This document shows, piece after piece, positions 35,458 to 44,629 of a DNA stretch of 64,000 nt. Where the stretch lies: assembly GCA_036570425.1 (NCBI GenBank), contig DATCYF010000003.1, positions 62,001 to 126,000 of the forward strand, in the 5' to 3' direction. Every line of letters begins with the position of its first letter. Position 1 is the first letter of the stretch. The translations under genes and the position numbers were made by a program. Below the pieces are notes generated by a model. The model did not search any database, was not told the DNA's origin, and saw only the letters and a program-made list of their open reading frames with translations. This DNA is from Rhizorhapis sp036570425 (GTDB taxonomy: Bacteria; Pseudomonadota; Alphaproteobacteria; Sphingomonadales; Sphingomonadaceae).

Positions 35458-36348
35458 TCAACCATCGCGCGAGGAATCGAGCAAAGGAGGAATGAGGGGC
35501 AGGATCTCGCGGGCCAGGAAGCCCACCCTGCCAAACTGGTCAGTAAGCATCTCGCCTGCGCGGCCGTGGACCCATGCACCCCAAGCGGAAGCTGTAGCAG
35601 ATATGGCCCCGCGCGCGGCGAGCCCACCGACAATGCCAGCGAGCACGTCGCCGGAGCCGCCAGTTGCAAGGCCGACGCAGCCGCCTGTATGAACTAGCAC
35701 ATGGCCATCGGGATCGACGACGAAGCTACGCGGCCCTTTCAAGAGAATGATTGCATTGAACCGCTGGGCCATCTTCAAGGCGATGCCGACGGGATCGTTC
35801 GCCACCGCTTCAGACGCAATCCCGGCGAGTTGGGCCATTTCACCATGATGGGGTGTCAGGATGACCCGCCCTTCGTGCCGGGCGATGACCGGCGCGAGTT
35901 CGCTTGCAGAGGTCAGCGCTGCCGCGTCGAGTACAATGGTACGTTGGGGACATGGTTCCGTTAGCAGACCAGCAACGAGTTGGTCGGTACGGGGACTTAT
36001 GCTCATGCCTGGTCCCAGGATCAGCGCATCACAGTGCTTGACGCGCTCCATTAGGATTGCCGCCGCCTCCGCAGCTATTTCGCCATCCTCGTCGGAGGGA
36101 AGCGCAATCATCGCCGCCTCGGGCACAAGCACGCCGAGCGACATCGCAGCGGATCGAACGGTTGCCATCTGGAGCTTGCCCGCGCCTGCGCGCAGCGCCG
36201 CCTCCCCTGTCAGCCGAAGAGTGCCCGGTACGAACTCTGCTCCGCCAACCACGAGAACGCGGCCCCTGCTGTTCTTGTCGTGGCCATCGTTTGGGGTCGG
36301 CAAGGGATTGGCAGCCAGCCAGTCCCGATCGATCGATCGCGGGTTCAT
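35458..36348 (-). CDS. nnrD: ADP/ATP-dependent NAD(P)H-hydrate dehydratase
   Basis: A 296-aa repair enzyme of the YjeF C-terminal/ribokinase-like fold that dehydrates damaged NAD(P)HX. It shows GRVLVVGGAEFVPGTLRLTGEAALRAGAGK at the start, LILGPGM in the middle, the LTPHHGEMA strand, and the phosphate-site TGGSGDVLAGIVGGLAARG near 225-243. The partner epimerase domain (YjeF N-terminal, NnrE) is absent here. Start ATG overlaps the phosphatase stop as ATGA, so the two are co-translated. Confidence 0.9.
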   Translation of the reverse strand: MNPRSIDRDWLAANPLPTPNDGHDKNSRGRVLVVGGAEFVPGTLRLTGEAALRAGAGKLQMATVRSAAMSLGVLVPEAAMIALPSDEDGEIAAEAAAILMERVKHCDALILGPGMSISPRTDQLVAGLLTEPCPQRTIVLDAAALTSASELAPVIARHEGRVILTPHHGEMAQLAGIASEAVANDPVGIALKMAQRFNAIILLKGPRSFVVDPDGHVLVHTGGCVGLATGGSGDVLAGIVGGLAARGAISATASAWGAWVHGRAGEMLTDQFGRVGFLAREILPLIPPLLDSSRDG

Positions 36349-37103
36349 CCCCGCGCACCGGCTATGGCATCGGGCGCCTGGGTTACTTCAGTCGCGTCGG
36401 CCTCCAATGGCGCAGTCACATTGTAGCGCTGGAGTACGAGGCCACCGCTTTTGCCCGCCCGCGGGTCGTAGCGGTAGTCCGTGATGGCGCAGTTGGCCAC
36501 GTCGCCCGCGCGGTCGATGGCGAGAATCTGCGCTTCATCCATCTCTTCAATGATGTAGCGCAAACACAGCACGACCACCTGATGCGTAAAGATCATCACG
36601 CGACGTCCGGCATAATGAAGCGAAATCGTGTCCAGGACCGACCGCAGCCGGAGAATCACGTCGCACCAGCTCTCACCGCCCGGTGGCCTATGGTAGAATT
36701 TGCCGAGAAGTTGCCGGAACCTGGCCTGATCGGGAAAGATGTTGTCTATGCCTGTAAAGGTAAGGCCATCGAGTATACCGAATTCCTTCTCCCGCAGGCG
36801 CTCGTCAAAGCAGATGGATTCGTCTGCCGGTGCGCCGCCATATTCGCGGAAGATCTGCGCGGTCTGGAATGCGCGCAGATAGGGAGAGGAGAGAAGGACT
36901 TCCGGGCGCTCCTCCTCGACATGTGTTGCGAACCAGCGACCGAGCGAGGTTGCCTGCTCTCGGCCGAGGTCGCTCAAGGGCACGTCTGCGTCACGCACTG
37001 ACAGGGCAATCCGGTCCGAGGCTGTCTCGTGGGCGGTGTCGCGCGCGATATTACCTGCGCTCTGCCCATGTCGAACAATGATGAGTTTACTGGGCCAATG
37101 CAC
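36345..37103 (-). CDS. Histidine phosphatase (phosphoglycerate mutase-like) family protein
   Basis: A 252-aa phosphatase with the phosphohistidine motif IIVRHGQSAGN near residue 8-18, the second Arg in SSPYLRAFQTA, the Glu in REKEFGILDG, and the second His in IFTHQVVVLCL. A GTG start at 37103 is favoured; the longer frame to 37334 is low in family similarity and crosses an inverted repeat that looks regulatory. It overlaps nnrD by 4 bp. Substrate (sugar phosphate or other) is unknown. Confidence 0.85.
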   Translation of the reverse strand: MHWPSKLIIVRHGQSAGNIARDTAHETASDRIALSVRDADVPLSDLGREQATSLGRWFATHVEEERPEVLLSSPYLRAFQTAQIFREYGGAPADESICFDERLREKEFGILDGLTFTGIDNIFPDQARFRQLLGKFYHRPPGGESWCDVILRLRSVLDTISLHYAGRRVMIFTHQVVVLCLRYIIEEMDEAQILAIDRAGDVANCAITDYRYDPRAGKSGGLVLQRYNVTAPLEADATEVTQAPDAIAGARG

Positions 37104-37614
37104 ATCTGATCTCTTGAGCAAGTTACGATCACAGCGTAACACCTGAGCGCGCAAACTGTGTCCCGGGATATCGCTTAACGGAGAATTCGTATCCACAGCA
37201 GCCGAATTTCGGCTTGTCGTTTGCACCGGCAGTTCAGTCGCCCTCGCCCAAGTCATGCACGAAGTGATTACGATGCGCATCGAAAAATGGGCCCGATCGC
37301 CCCCCTGGCTGATATCTGCTCTCAGTCGAAGCACTGCTGAAAGTAAACTGATCGTCCAGATCCATTAACCAAAAGACCAGCCATCGAATCAACGGGTTGA
37401 CCGGCATCTGGAGAGGGGAGAAAGCCCCACAATTCAGGAGAGGGCGATCAACCGATCATTTTCGCGGCAAAGAGGGCCTCTGTTTCAGCAGGCTTTTACA
37501 CGCATTCAACGGTCATCCCTGTCTCAAGCTGTCTTCGGCAAATGGGGCATGTTGATGTGGTGGGCGATGTAATCCGCAAAAAAGATCGGCGAAAGCATCG
37601 GAGAGGAAGAGTGT
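37104..37614. other. 511-bp divergent intergenic region
   Basis: No gene is supported here. A 19-bp element GTTACG-N7-CGTAAC (37122-37140) lies 19 bp before the phosphatase start and looks like a dimer-binding operator. The receptor side has purine-rich GGAGAGGAAGAG just before the ATG at 37615. No EcfG motif, riboswitch or terminator was recognised in the rest. Confidence 0.5.
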
Positions 37615-40071
37615 ATGATGACAAAATCTATGGCGCTGCTCGGAACGAGCCTCGTGGGCTCCATGCTCGGCATGACCATGCCGGCCCACGCTCAAGATGC
37701 TGCAACACCTCAGATGGGCGTACAGGACATTCTGGTGACGGCGCGCCGGCAGGAAGAAAGCCTGCAAACGACGCCAATAGCCGTGACTGCGCTGGGTGAG
37801 GCCGCGCTTGTCCGCTCGCAGGTGGTCAATGTCTCCGATGTGCAACGGACAGCGCCGAGCGTAGTCATCTCCACCGGCTCGCCGGGCGCGGCGACGTTTG
37901 CCTATGTTGCTATTCGCGGACAGGGTAATCTTCAGCCGATCCTCGCCAATGATCCTGCCGTGGCTACCTATATCGATGGCGTTTACATCGCTCGTCCGTC
38001 GCAGGGCCTCACCGACCTCAATGACCTTCAGCGCCTGGAGGTCCTGCGTGGCCCTCAGGGCACTCTCTTCGGCCGCAATACGACCGGCGGTGCGCTCAAT
38101 ATCCTGACGAATGACCCGGTCGATCATTTCGAAGCGATCGTGCGCGGGGAGGTGGGCACCCACGGCTATACGCGCTTCAATGGAACAGTAAATGTTCCCT
38201 TGGCACCTCGCCTGTCCGCTAGGGCGACCTATAGTTTCAACAACAGGGAAGGTTTCAGCCGGAACGAAACGCTCGGTCGCAAAGTCGCTGACCAGGAAAG
38301 TCATTTCGTGCGCGGCAAGATCAAATATGAAGGCGACGCTTTCGATATTGTTCTGAGCGGCGATTACAACAAGATTACCGGCCATGAACAGTTAATCCAA
38401 TTGGCCGCCTATAATCCGGCGGTGTTCTCGGGTCCTCTCGCCGGCTTCCTGGGAGCAATGGACCCTGATCGGACACTTCACCGGAAGTCGAACTGGTATA
38501 CCACCTATGGCGGTGGCCCGACGGTGCCCAATGCGACCTCCAATCCCTATTACAACGATTTGCCCGATAGCGTGAAACAGATGTACACGCAGGATCCCTT
38601 TGATGAACTGAAGGCGGGCGGTGCATCGGCCACAGTGAACATTGATGCGGGATGGACCAACATAAAGTCGATCACGGCATTCCGCTATTCCAGGAATGCC
38701 GGACTGGTGGACACGGATGGAACGCCAGCTCCCGTCCTGGCCTCGTTCACTGGCTCACGCTCAAAGGCATGGTCCCAGGAACTGCAGGCCTCCGGCGATC
38801 TCACCCAAAGCCTCAGCTACATAGCAGGCGGCTACTGGTCGCGCGAAACAGGTTACGAATATAGCCGCTCCCAGGTTTTTGGTGGCTTGTTGCGTGATAC
38901 ATTCGCGGATGTGGAGAATATCACCAAGGGGCTGTATGCTCAGTTATATTATCAACTGACAGACAGGCTGCGCGCGGCTGGCGGGTTCCGCTATACATGG
39001 GATACGCGCAATACCGTGCTCCACAACCGACAGATACTGGGCATTCCTTCAAATGCTCCGGTGGCAGGAACGCCTTTGGGTGTGAATTGCAATCTGGATA
39101 TGCCGGATGCGCCGCCGACCGCGACTGAGTGCAACCAGACGCAGAACGCCAAGTTCGATTATCCCGCCTGGACCTTCGGCCTCGACTGGCAGGCGACGGA
39201 CGACATTTTCCTGTACGCCGTTACGAGAGGAGCCGCGAAGGCTGGCGGATGGAACCTTCGCGCCGGCCCTGCTGCTCCTGCATTCGCACCAGAGAAGGTC
39301 AAGGATGTGGAAGGCGGCGTGAAAGCGACTTTCCTTGACAAGCGCCTGCGGACGAACCTTGCCGTCTTCCATACCTGGAAGTCCGATGTGCAGGCGATCG
39401 TCAATGCCTTTGGTACGGCCGGTGTCACGCAATATCTCCAGAACAACGGGAATGCGCGGATCTGGGGCGTCGAACTGGAGATCGTCGCTGTGCCATGGGA
39501 GGGGATGGAAATTTCCGCGAGTGGAAGCCTTTCCGATGGGAAATATGAAAAGGGCTCCTTCTCTGAAGTGCAGGTGATCAACAACTTCACTGGCGCATCG
39601 CCAAGCAATTGCGGCCCGGGCTCCAGCGCCACCCAGATCGTTTGCACGGTGGATCTCAGCGGTTTGCCCCTTATCCAGTTGCCGAAGAAGCAGTTTAATA
39701 TCAGCGCCACCCAGACGATCAATCTGCCAAGCGGTGAATTGCAGATCAACGCCGGCTATTCTTATGTGGGCAGTCAGCATTTCTTCGCGTCACGCGCCGC
39801 AGATGCGCAGCCAGACGCCATCAAAGAGCAGTACGCGGCGGAAAACCGGCTGGGTAGAATTCCCGGTTATGGCTTGGTGAATGGTCGGATCGCGTACAAG
39901 ATCGACAATCCCAATATGGAGTTTGCCATTTTCGGACGGAACCTGGCGAACAAGAAATATCTGACTCGCAGCTTCGCCGATCTATATCGCTCTTTGGGTA
40001 TCGCCACGGAATTCTCGGGTGAATCCAGAACTTGGGGGCTTAGCCTGACCTGGCGATTTGGACAGGATTGA
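37615..40071 (+). CDS. TonB-dependent outer-membrane receptor
   Basis: An 818-aa receptor. Signal peptide MMTKSMALLG... ending MPAHAQ; TonB-box-like DILVTARRQEES; plug with GPQGTLFGRNTTGGALNI; barrel ending GLSLTWRFGQD, a slightly extended C-terminus after the usual terminal Phe. Similar in kind to the receptor at 1974 but not a close copy. It is transcribed alone, with no catabolic or siderophore gene next to it, so its ligand is unknown. GGAGAGGAAGAG precedes the ATG. Confidence 0.92.
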   Translation: MMTKSMALLGTSLVGSMLGMTMPAHAQDAATPQMGVQDILVTARRQEESLQTTPIAVTALGEAALVRSQVVNVSDVQRTAPSVVISTGSPGAATFAYVAIRGQGNLQPILANDPAVATYIDGVYIARPSQGLTDLNDLQRLEVLRGPQGTLFGRNTTGGALNILTNDPVDHFEAIVRGEVGTHGYTRFNGTVNVPLAPRLSARATYSFNNREGFSRNETLGRKVADQESHFVRGKIKYEGDAFDIVLSGDYNKITGHEQLIQLAAYNPAVFSGPLAGFLGAMDPDRTLHRKSNWYTTYGGGPTVPNATSNPYYNDLPDSVKQMYTQDPFDELKAGGASATVNIDAGWTNIKSITAFRYSRNAGLVDTDGTPAPVLASFTGSRSKAWSQELQASGDLTQSLSYIAGGYWSRETGYEYSRSQVFGGLLRDTFADVENITKGLYAQLYYQLTDRLRAAGGFRYTWDTRNTVLHNRQILGIPSNAPVAGTPLGVNCNLDMPDAPPTATECNQTQNAKFDYPAWTFGLDWQATDDIFLYAVTRGAAKAGGWNLRAGPAAPAFAPEKVKDVEGGVKATFLDKRLRTNLAVFHTWKSDVQAIVNAFGTAGVTQYLQNNGNARIWGVELEIVAVPWEGMEISASGSLSDGKYEKGSFSEVQVINNFTGASPSNCGPGSSATQIVCTVDLSGLPLIQLPKKQFNISATQTINLPSGELQINAGYSYVGSQHFFASRAADAQPDAIKEQYAAENRLGRIPGYGLVNGRIAYKIDNPNMEFAIFGRNLANKKYLTRSFADLYRSLGIATEFSGESRTWGLSLTWRFGQD

Positions 40072-40143
40072 TGGCAGGCCATAATGAGAAAGTGCACTTT
40101 GGATAAGAAGCGCCAGAATCTCCGCAGCGCGTGAGCTGGACCC

Positions 40144-40830
40144 TTAAGGATTCAATGCATTGATCGCGGCATGCACCCGCGCTTCGGCTTCGGCGCGGGG
40201 CAGGCCGGGGGGAATGATTTCCCCCACGTGGAAAGTGATGGTCCCTGGTCGCTTGAGAAAACTATTTCGGGGCGACAGGCGACCGCTGTCGATGGCAACG
40301 GGAATGACGGGCACTTTCAGCATGGCGTAAAGCCCCGCAAAGCCAGCGCGTAAGGGCGGCCGCTCACCATGCGGCACGCGTGTTCCCTCCGGAAAGAGGC
40401 ATATGGGCCGGCCCATCGCCAACGCCGCTTTTGCCGCCTTCATCATTACACGCAGCGCGCTTGCGCCCGCTTGGCGTTCCACGGGGATGATGCCGTGAGC
40501 GACGGCGAGCCGACCCCATAAAGGAATCCGCGTCAATTCTACCTTCGCGACGATGGCGGGGCTGGGAAAGAGGCACACAAGGTCGATCGTCTCGAACATC
40601 GATTCATGTTTCAGGACATAGAAAAATGGCCCATCGGGCATTTCGCCTTCAATGCGCACTTTCTGTCCGAGCACGAAGGTAACGCAAAAACGATGAAACC
40701 ATCCCCATTGCCGCGCGATGGCGACCACGGCTTTGCGGCCCAATGGCAGCGCTGCCGTTGCGAGCAATACATAAAACAGGCTTCCGATATAGAAGATCAC
40801 GGCAAAGGCCACCGAACGAAGCAGAATCAT
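40144..40830 (-). CDS. plsC: 1-acyl-sn-glycerol-3-phosphate acyltransferase
   Basis: A 228-aa membrane acyltransferase that makes phosphatidic acid. One N-terminal span (LRSVAFAVIFYIGSLFYVLLA) anchors it. The catalytic box reads KHESMFE, i.e. H-x4-E where most PlsC enzymes have H-x4-D, and the second box FPEGTR is intact. The ATG at 40830 lies 4 bp after the YdcF stop, ending the ftsE-ftsX-ydcF-plsC unit. Function is well supported by both boxes. Confidence 0.9.
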   Translation of the reverse strand: MILLRSVAFAVIFYIGSLFYVLLATAALPLGRKAVVAIARQWGWFHRFCVTFVLGQKVRIEGEMPDGPFFYVLKHESMFETIDLVCLFPSPAIVAKVELTRIPLWGRLAVAHGIIPVERQAGASALRVMMKAAKAALAMGRPICLFPEGTRVPHGERPPLRAGFAGLYAMLKVPVIPVAIDSGRLSPRNSFLKRPGTITFHVGEIIPPGLPRAEAEARVHAAINALNP

Positions 40831-40834
40831 GTCC

Positions 40835-41368
40835 TTAAATCCCGGCCAGCGCGGCGGCCCGACGCAACAGATATTTATTATATTCCTTGAAGAGCATGCC
40901 AAGGCTCGGCCTGCTGCGAACGGCATCGATATGGATGGCGACGCCCTGCGGCAATGCCTGGTTCAGTTCAAACCGGGCACGGCGCATATGCCAGTCCGTG
41001 GTGATCAAACGCACCGTGCGATAGCCGCGCTTTTCGATCCAATGGGCCGTTTCGATGGCGTTGGAACGGGTGTCGATTGCCTCGTGTCCCAGAGTGATGC
41101 AGCAATCGAACAGTTTTTCCGGCGCGTTATAGGCTACGGCCAATTCCCTCGGCCGCACATCGCGGTCGACGCCCGATATCAGCATGGTTTTTGCCGCCCC
41201 GGCCTGCAGCAAATCCAGGCCACGGCCAATGCGTCCAGCACCGCCGGTCAGCACGACTATACCATCTGTTTTCCGATGCGTTTCAAACGGTTGGGGCAGG
41301 AGGAGCGAGAACCAGGCAAAACCCAACAGCCAGCACAGCAGAACAAATGCGAAAAGGCGGCGGATCAT
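40835..41368 (-). CDS. YdcF/DUF218 family protein
   Basis: A 177-aa protein with an N-terminal membrane span (LFAFVLLCWLLGFAWFSLLL) and a DUF218 domain: DGIVVLTGGAGRIGRGLDLL, the TRSNAIETA helix and ITTDWHMRRARFEL, all family hallmarks. YdcF-type proteins are linked to envelope and lipid-carrier metabolism. The start overlaps the ftsX stop as ATGA, so it is translated with the FtsEX complex genes. Confidence 0.88.
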   Translation of the reverse strand: MIRRLFAFVLLCWLLGFAWFSLLLPQPFETHRKTDGIVVLTGGAGRIGRGLDLLQAGAAKTMLISGVDRDVRPRELAVAYNAPEKLFDCCITLGHEAIDTRSNAIETAHWIEKRGYRTVRLITTDWHMRRARFELNQALPQGVAIHIDAVRSRPSLGMLFKEYNKYLLRRAAALAGI

Positions 41369-42270
41369 AACGATCGCCTCAATGCCCAGAGTACCGTCAG
41401 CCGTGCGGTTAGCATCGCCAGCAAGACGCCTCCCAATGGCAGCAGCAACAGCACTCCCCATCCATAGCCAGGCAAGCGGGCTGAGCCCAGCAAATCCGAT
41501 CCAATATTCCGGATCAATATGCCGAGCAGGATCAGAACAAGAACTGATCCAGCCGTCCCCAGCATGCCGCCGAACAGCGCGTCCAAAGCAATGCGCCGCT
41601 GGAACAAGCGGGCAATCTGTACATCGGTCGAGCCCATCAGGTGCAGGACCTCTATGGTCGTCCGATGGCTATTATGCGCCGCTCGGGCAGCGAGAACGAC
41701 AATAGCAGCAGTAGCGAGCGTCATCAGCAGGACGAGGCCCAATGCCAGCCACGTGAGCGCGCGCATCAGTTGCGACAGCGGTGCAAGGAAGGCGGCATGC
41801 GGTTCCACCTTGGCGGATGGTGCGATGGCCGTGACGGCGTTACGCAACGAAGTCATATGACTGGCTCCTCCGCCAGAAATCAGGTCAACGTCAATTAACG
41901 CCGGGATAGGCAGATCGCCCTCCATCAGTTCTGAACCCAGCCAGGGTCGCAATGCAGCCTCCAGCTCCGCGTCTTGCACCCGGACTACAGCCCTGACGCC
42001 GGGAAGATGTTTTAATGCGGCAATCACCCGGTCGGCCTGCTCGGAACGGATTTCGGCGTCAGCCTCAACGATTTGAACCGTCACGCGCCCTGAGAGATCA
42101 GCACTGAGCGAACGCGCAGCATGGTCAAGCGCGATGCCCGCCGCCGCTGCCAACAGGGTCAGGAACATCATGATCGCGATCACCCAAGGCATAGGCCCCG
42201 ACAGCCGGCCCTCTGGCAGCAAGCGACGGCTGGCGGAACGATTGCCGTGTTTCCTGCCCCATGGAACCAT
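41365..42270 (-). CDS. ftsX: Cell-division ABC transporter permease-like protein FtsX
   Basis: A 301-aa inner-membrane protein with an N-terminal span (WVIAIMMFLTLLAAAAGIAL), a periplasmic domain of about 110 residues and three C-terminal spans, the normal FtsX plan. With FtsE it controls peptidoglycan hydrolases at the septum. Two bases separate it from the ftsE stop. The start MVPWGRKHGNRSASRR is basic, as expected for the cytoplasmic side. Confidence 0.9.
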   Translation of the reverse strand: MVPWGRKHGNRSASRRLLPEGRLSGPMPWVIAIMMFLTLLAAAAGIALDHAARSLSADLSGRVTVQIVEADAEIRSEQADRVIAALKHLPGVRAVVRVQDAELEAALRPWLGSELMEGDLPIPALIDVDLISGGGASHMTSLRNAVTAIAPSAKVEPHAAFLAPLSQLMRALTWLALGLVLLMTLATAAIVVLAARAAHNSHRTTIEVLHLMGSTDVQIARLFQRRIALDALFGGMLGTAGSVLVLILLGILIRNIGSDLLGSARLPGYGWGVLLLLPLGGVLLAMLTARLTVLWALRRSL

Positions 42271-42272
42271 GT

Positions 42273-43010
42273 TCAGCCTTCGTCCTGCGCAGGGCCACGC
42301 CCGCCTGTTTGTGGCAGACGCGGCGGATAACGCAGCAGCCCGGTCGGATCGGACAATCGCCCCTTGTCCAGTCGCATCATTTGCGCGCCCCGCAGCCTGC
42401 TCAGCAAATGAATGTCATGGGTCGCGACGACGACAGTGGTGCCGAGTTTATTCAGCGTCTCAAAAAGATGCAGCAGGCGCTGCGCCATGTCGGGATCGAC
42501 GTTGCCCGTCGGTTCATCCGCGACCAAAATCTCTGGCCGACCGATGACGGCGCGGGCAATGCCAACGCGCTGTTGCTCGCCGCCGGACAGGGTAGCCGGC
42601 CGCGCACTCGCCCGGTCCGCCAGTCCTACCCAGGCCAGCATCTCCCGAACCGGGGTGTCGAGTTCTTTTTCATTCACCCCTGCCACGCGCAGCGGCAGAG
42701 CGATATTGTCGAACGCGGAAAGGTGCGGCACCAGCCGGAAATCCTGGAACACCACGCCAATCCGCCGACGGAAGCCCGGCAACCTCTTTCGGGGGAGCGT
42801 CACCACATCTTCGCCGAACATGCGGATAAGCCCCCGGCTGGGGCGCTGGGCGAGATAAAGCAGCTTGAGGAGCGATGTCTTGCCTGCACCTGATGCGCCC
42901 GTCAGAAAATAAAAGCCGCCCTGGTTCAAGGTGAAGCTGACGTCGGACAATGTTTCCGCGCCCAATCCATAGCGCAGTCCCACATTTTCAAACTGGACTA
43001 TGCTGGACAT
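42273..43010 (-). CDS. ftsE: Cell-division ATP-binding protein FtsE
   Basis: A 245-aa ABC ATPase: Walker A GASGAGKTS, Q-loop VFQDFRL, signature LSGGEQQRVGIARA, Walker B ILVADEPTGNVD and the switch His in VVATHD. The GNVD end of Walker B is typical of FtsE. ATG 43010 is chosen over 43052, which lacks a ribosome site and adds an uncharacteristic charged lead. First gene of the ftsE-ftsX-ydcF-plsC unit. Confidence 0.93.
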   Translation of the reverse strand: MSSIVQFENVGLRYGLGAETLSDVSFTLNQGGFYFLTGASGAGKTSLLKLLYLAQRPSRGLIRMFGEDVVTLPRKRLPGFRRRIGVVFQDFRLVPHLSAFDNIALPLRVAGVNEKELDTPVREMLAWVGLADRASARPATLSGGEQQRVGIARAVIGRPEILVADEPTGNVDPDMAQRLLHLFETLNKLGTTVVVATHDIHLLSRLRGAQMMRLDKGRLSDPTGLLRYPPRLPQTGGRGPAQDEG

Positions 43011-43144
43011 GCCGTCCGCCCGCTCCTGTTTTTCACCCGACCGTTCCGCCATCGCACAGGGAAGCCTTGCCCGTAAAGCAGGGAAAAGACGAGGTGCGAT
43101 CTTGAACGCTTGCTCTTGCTGCCCAAGCTGTGTTTAGAAGCGGA

Positions 43145-43993
43145 ATGATCCTTGTCTGCCCGCAATGCGCAACGCGCTATATTGTGCCCGACAGCGCGAT
43201 TGGCCCGAACGGGCGATCCGTCAGATGCGCGGCCTGCAAGCATAGCTGGTTTCAGGAGGGTGCCTCTTTGCCGCCCCGCGAAGATGCGGTCACGGGGACA
43301 GAGTCGCCTTCCCAAGATAATCCTCCGTCCGTTGCGAGCAGTGCTCCCATGCCTGATCCGGATGACGCAGCTCTGCCGCCTGCTCCGTTATCGTCCGAAC
43401 CTCCTGCTGCGGAGAAGGTGGGCGAGGAAGCAGATGGCAAAGCTGCCGCGCCAAAGCCTGCGACGAATGCTGACCGCTCACCGCTTTTGGGCACGGATCG
43501 CGGTTTGCCGCGACAGGACGAACGGGAAAGCAGCTTCGCGCACGAGCCTCCATTTCGGCCACGCCGTAATCCGGCGAAAGTGTGGACCATGGCGGCAGTG
43601 CTGTTCGCTCTCGCCATCGGCATTCTGGGCGGCGCGCTTTATTATTTCGGTACGCCAAGCTGGGCCGTGAACGTCGGCCTTATTCCGGATAATGCCGAGC
43701 CCGATCTGCTGCTCGACATGCCACGCAAGCCCGAACGACGGCAGCTTCCCTCGGGCGACGAATATTTCGCATTTTCCGGCCGCATCGTGAACGCGAGCGA
43801 CCAGACGCAGACAGTTCCTCCGATTATCGTGGAAATGCGTGACGAACAGGACCGGCTGGTTTTCGGCTGGACCATTCGCCCTCCGGTCAAGGAGCTTGGC
43901 CCGGGCGATCAGGCCAGTTTTCATGAGAGCCGGATAGACATCCCCAAAAATGCCCGAAATCTGACGCTGACATTCGCCGAACGAGGCGCCTGA
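43145..43993 (+). CDS. Zinc-ribbon (MJ0042) DUF3426 membrane protein
   Basis: A 282-aa protein. The N-terminal zinc ribbon is CPQC...CAAC (residues about 5-31), then a Pro/Ala-rich linker, one membrane span (VWTMAAVLFALAIGILGGALYYFG, near 147-170) and a DUF3426 domain with the FSGRIVNASDQTQTVPPI strand. Divergent from ftsE across 134 bp, an arrangement often seen in alphaproteobacteria. Its function is unknown; a role with cell division is contextual. Confidence 0.85.
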   Translation: MILVCPQCATRYIVPDSAIGPNGRSVRCAACKHSWFQEGASLPPREDAVTGTESPSQDNPPSVASSAPMPDPDDAALPPAPLSSEPPAAEKVGEEADGKAAAPKPATNADRSPLLGTDRGLPRQDERESSFAHEPPFRPRRNPAKVWTMAAVLFALAIGILGGALYYFGTPSWAVNVGLIPDNAEPDLLLDMPRKPERRQLPSGDEYFAFSGRIVNASDQTQTVPPIIVEMRDEQDRLVFGWTIRPPVKELGPGDQASFHESRIDIPKNARNLTLTFAERGA

Positions 43994-44119
43994 ACATCTT
44001 TGGCCCGGCGCACGCAAGAAAAAACGTCATCTCTTCTCTTTCCCTGGTTGCGCTGCCCGATCCGCTTTGCTAGTGGCACCGGCCTACCAGATGCCGGTTT
44101 GCCCGGCAGTCTTTTGTGT

Positions 44120-44206
44120 GCGGTCGTGGCGGAACTGGTAGACGCGCAACGTTGAGGTCGTTGTGGCCGAAAGGCCGTGGAAGTTCGAGTCTTCTCGACC
44201 GCACCA
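44120..44206 (+). tRNA. tRNA-Leu (anticodon GAG)
   Basis: An 87-nt class II tRNA including encoded CCA. The acceptor stem is GCGGTCG/CGACCGC, the anticodon stem CAACG/CGTTG encloses loop TTGAGGT with anticodon GAG, a long variable arm (GGCC/GGCC) follows, and the T arm contains GTTCGAGTC. Reads CUC and CUU codons. Confidence 0.95.
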
Positions 44207-44629
44207 AACAGTCCATGTATTTCGTGGATTTCCAGTCCGTCTCCGCCTCTGAACGAGAAATAGCGCAGTTCTGCGGCAGCGCAGGCGCAATCATGATGTT
44301 CTGCAGTCAGAGACCGGCAAAATGGAGATTGCGGGCGCAAAAAGGGCGGCCGTTTCCGGTCGCCGATTTCTGACTGCAGTGGCTTTTCAGGCAAAGCCGA
44401 GCATGCCCCTCTGGACTGACCGACGAGGAAATAATGGGCCGCCCAGGATTGACTGATAGAGGAGCATCTCAGGCCTGATAGGCAATGGGGATATTATCCA
44501 GCGGCGAAAGGTGAAGCGCTGGCCGTAGAACTGGAACGGGCGCTGGAGAGTAGCCCGCCGCAGGAGCAAGCGGCAAATGGAACAATCGACACAGCTTCGG
44601 ATTTCTCTTCAGAGCACAGAGGAGGGATT
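44207..44629. other. Gap after tRNA-Leu with inverted repeat and an open, startless reading frame
   Basis: No complete gene is supported. It holds a 17-bp interrupted inverted repeat (44301-44379, listed separately). It also has a protein-like frame open from 44453 to the ATG at 44630, 59 codons rich in Glu/Ala/Leu, with no ATG, GTG or TTG start. A GGAAC at 44579-44583 is followed 16 nt later by GATT, too weak to call a promoter. Confidence 0.5.
44301..44379. repeat. Interrupted inverted repeat / RNA hairpin
   Basis: CTGCAGTCAGA (44301-44311) pairs with TCTGACTGCAG (44369-44379), and just inside it GACCGG (44312-44317) pairs with CCGGTC (44356-44361). A 7-nt bulge (44362-44368) breaks one side. 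Seventeen paired bases in all, with no T-run after it, so it is not a typical terminator. Confidence 0.6.

Noticed and set aside
44077..44098. ACCGGC/GCCGGT hairpin between DUF3426 gene and tRNA
   Set aside because: Six base pairs and a run of only three T; could be by chance in high-GC DNA.
44120..44206. tRNA-Leu as an integration site
   Set aside because: No integrase, repeated tRNA 3' end or prophage gene nearby.
44579..44603. GGAAC-N16-GATT before the small gene at 44630
   Set aside because: The -10 box matches only 2 of 4 positions.
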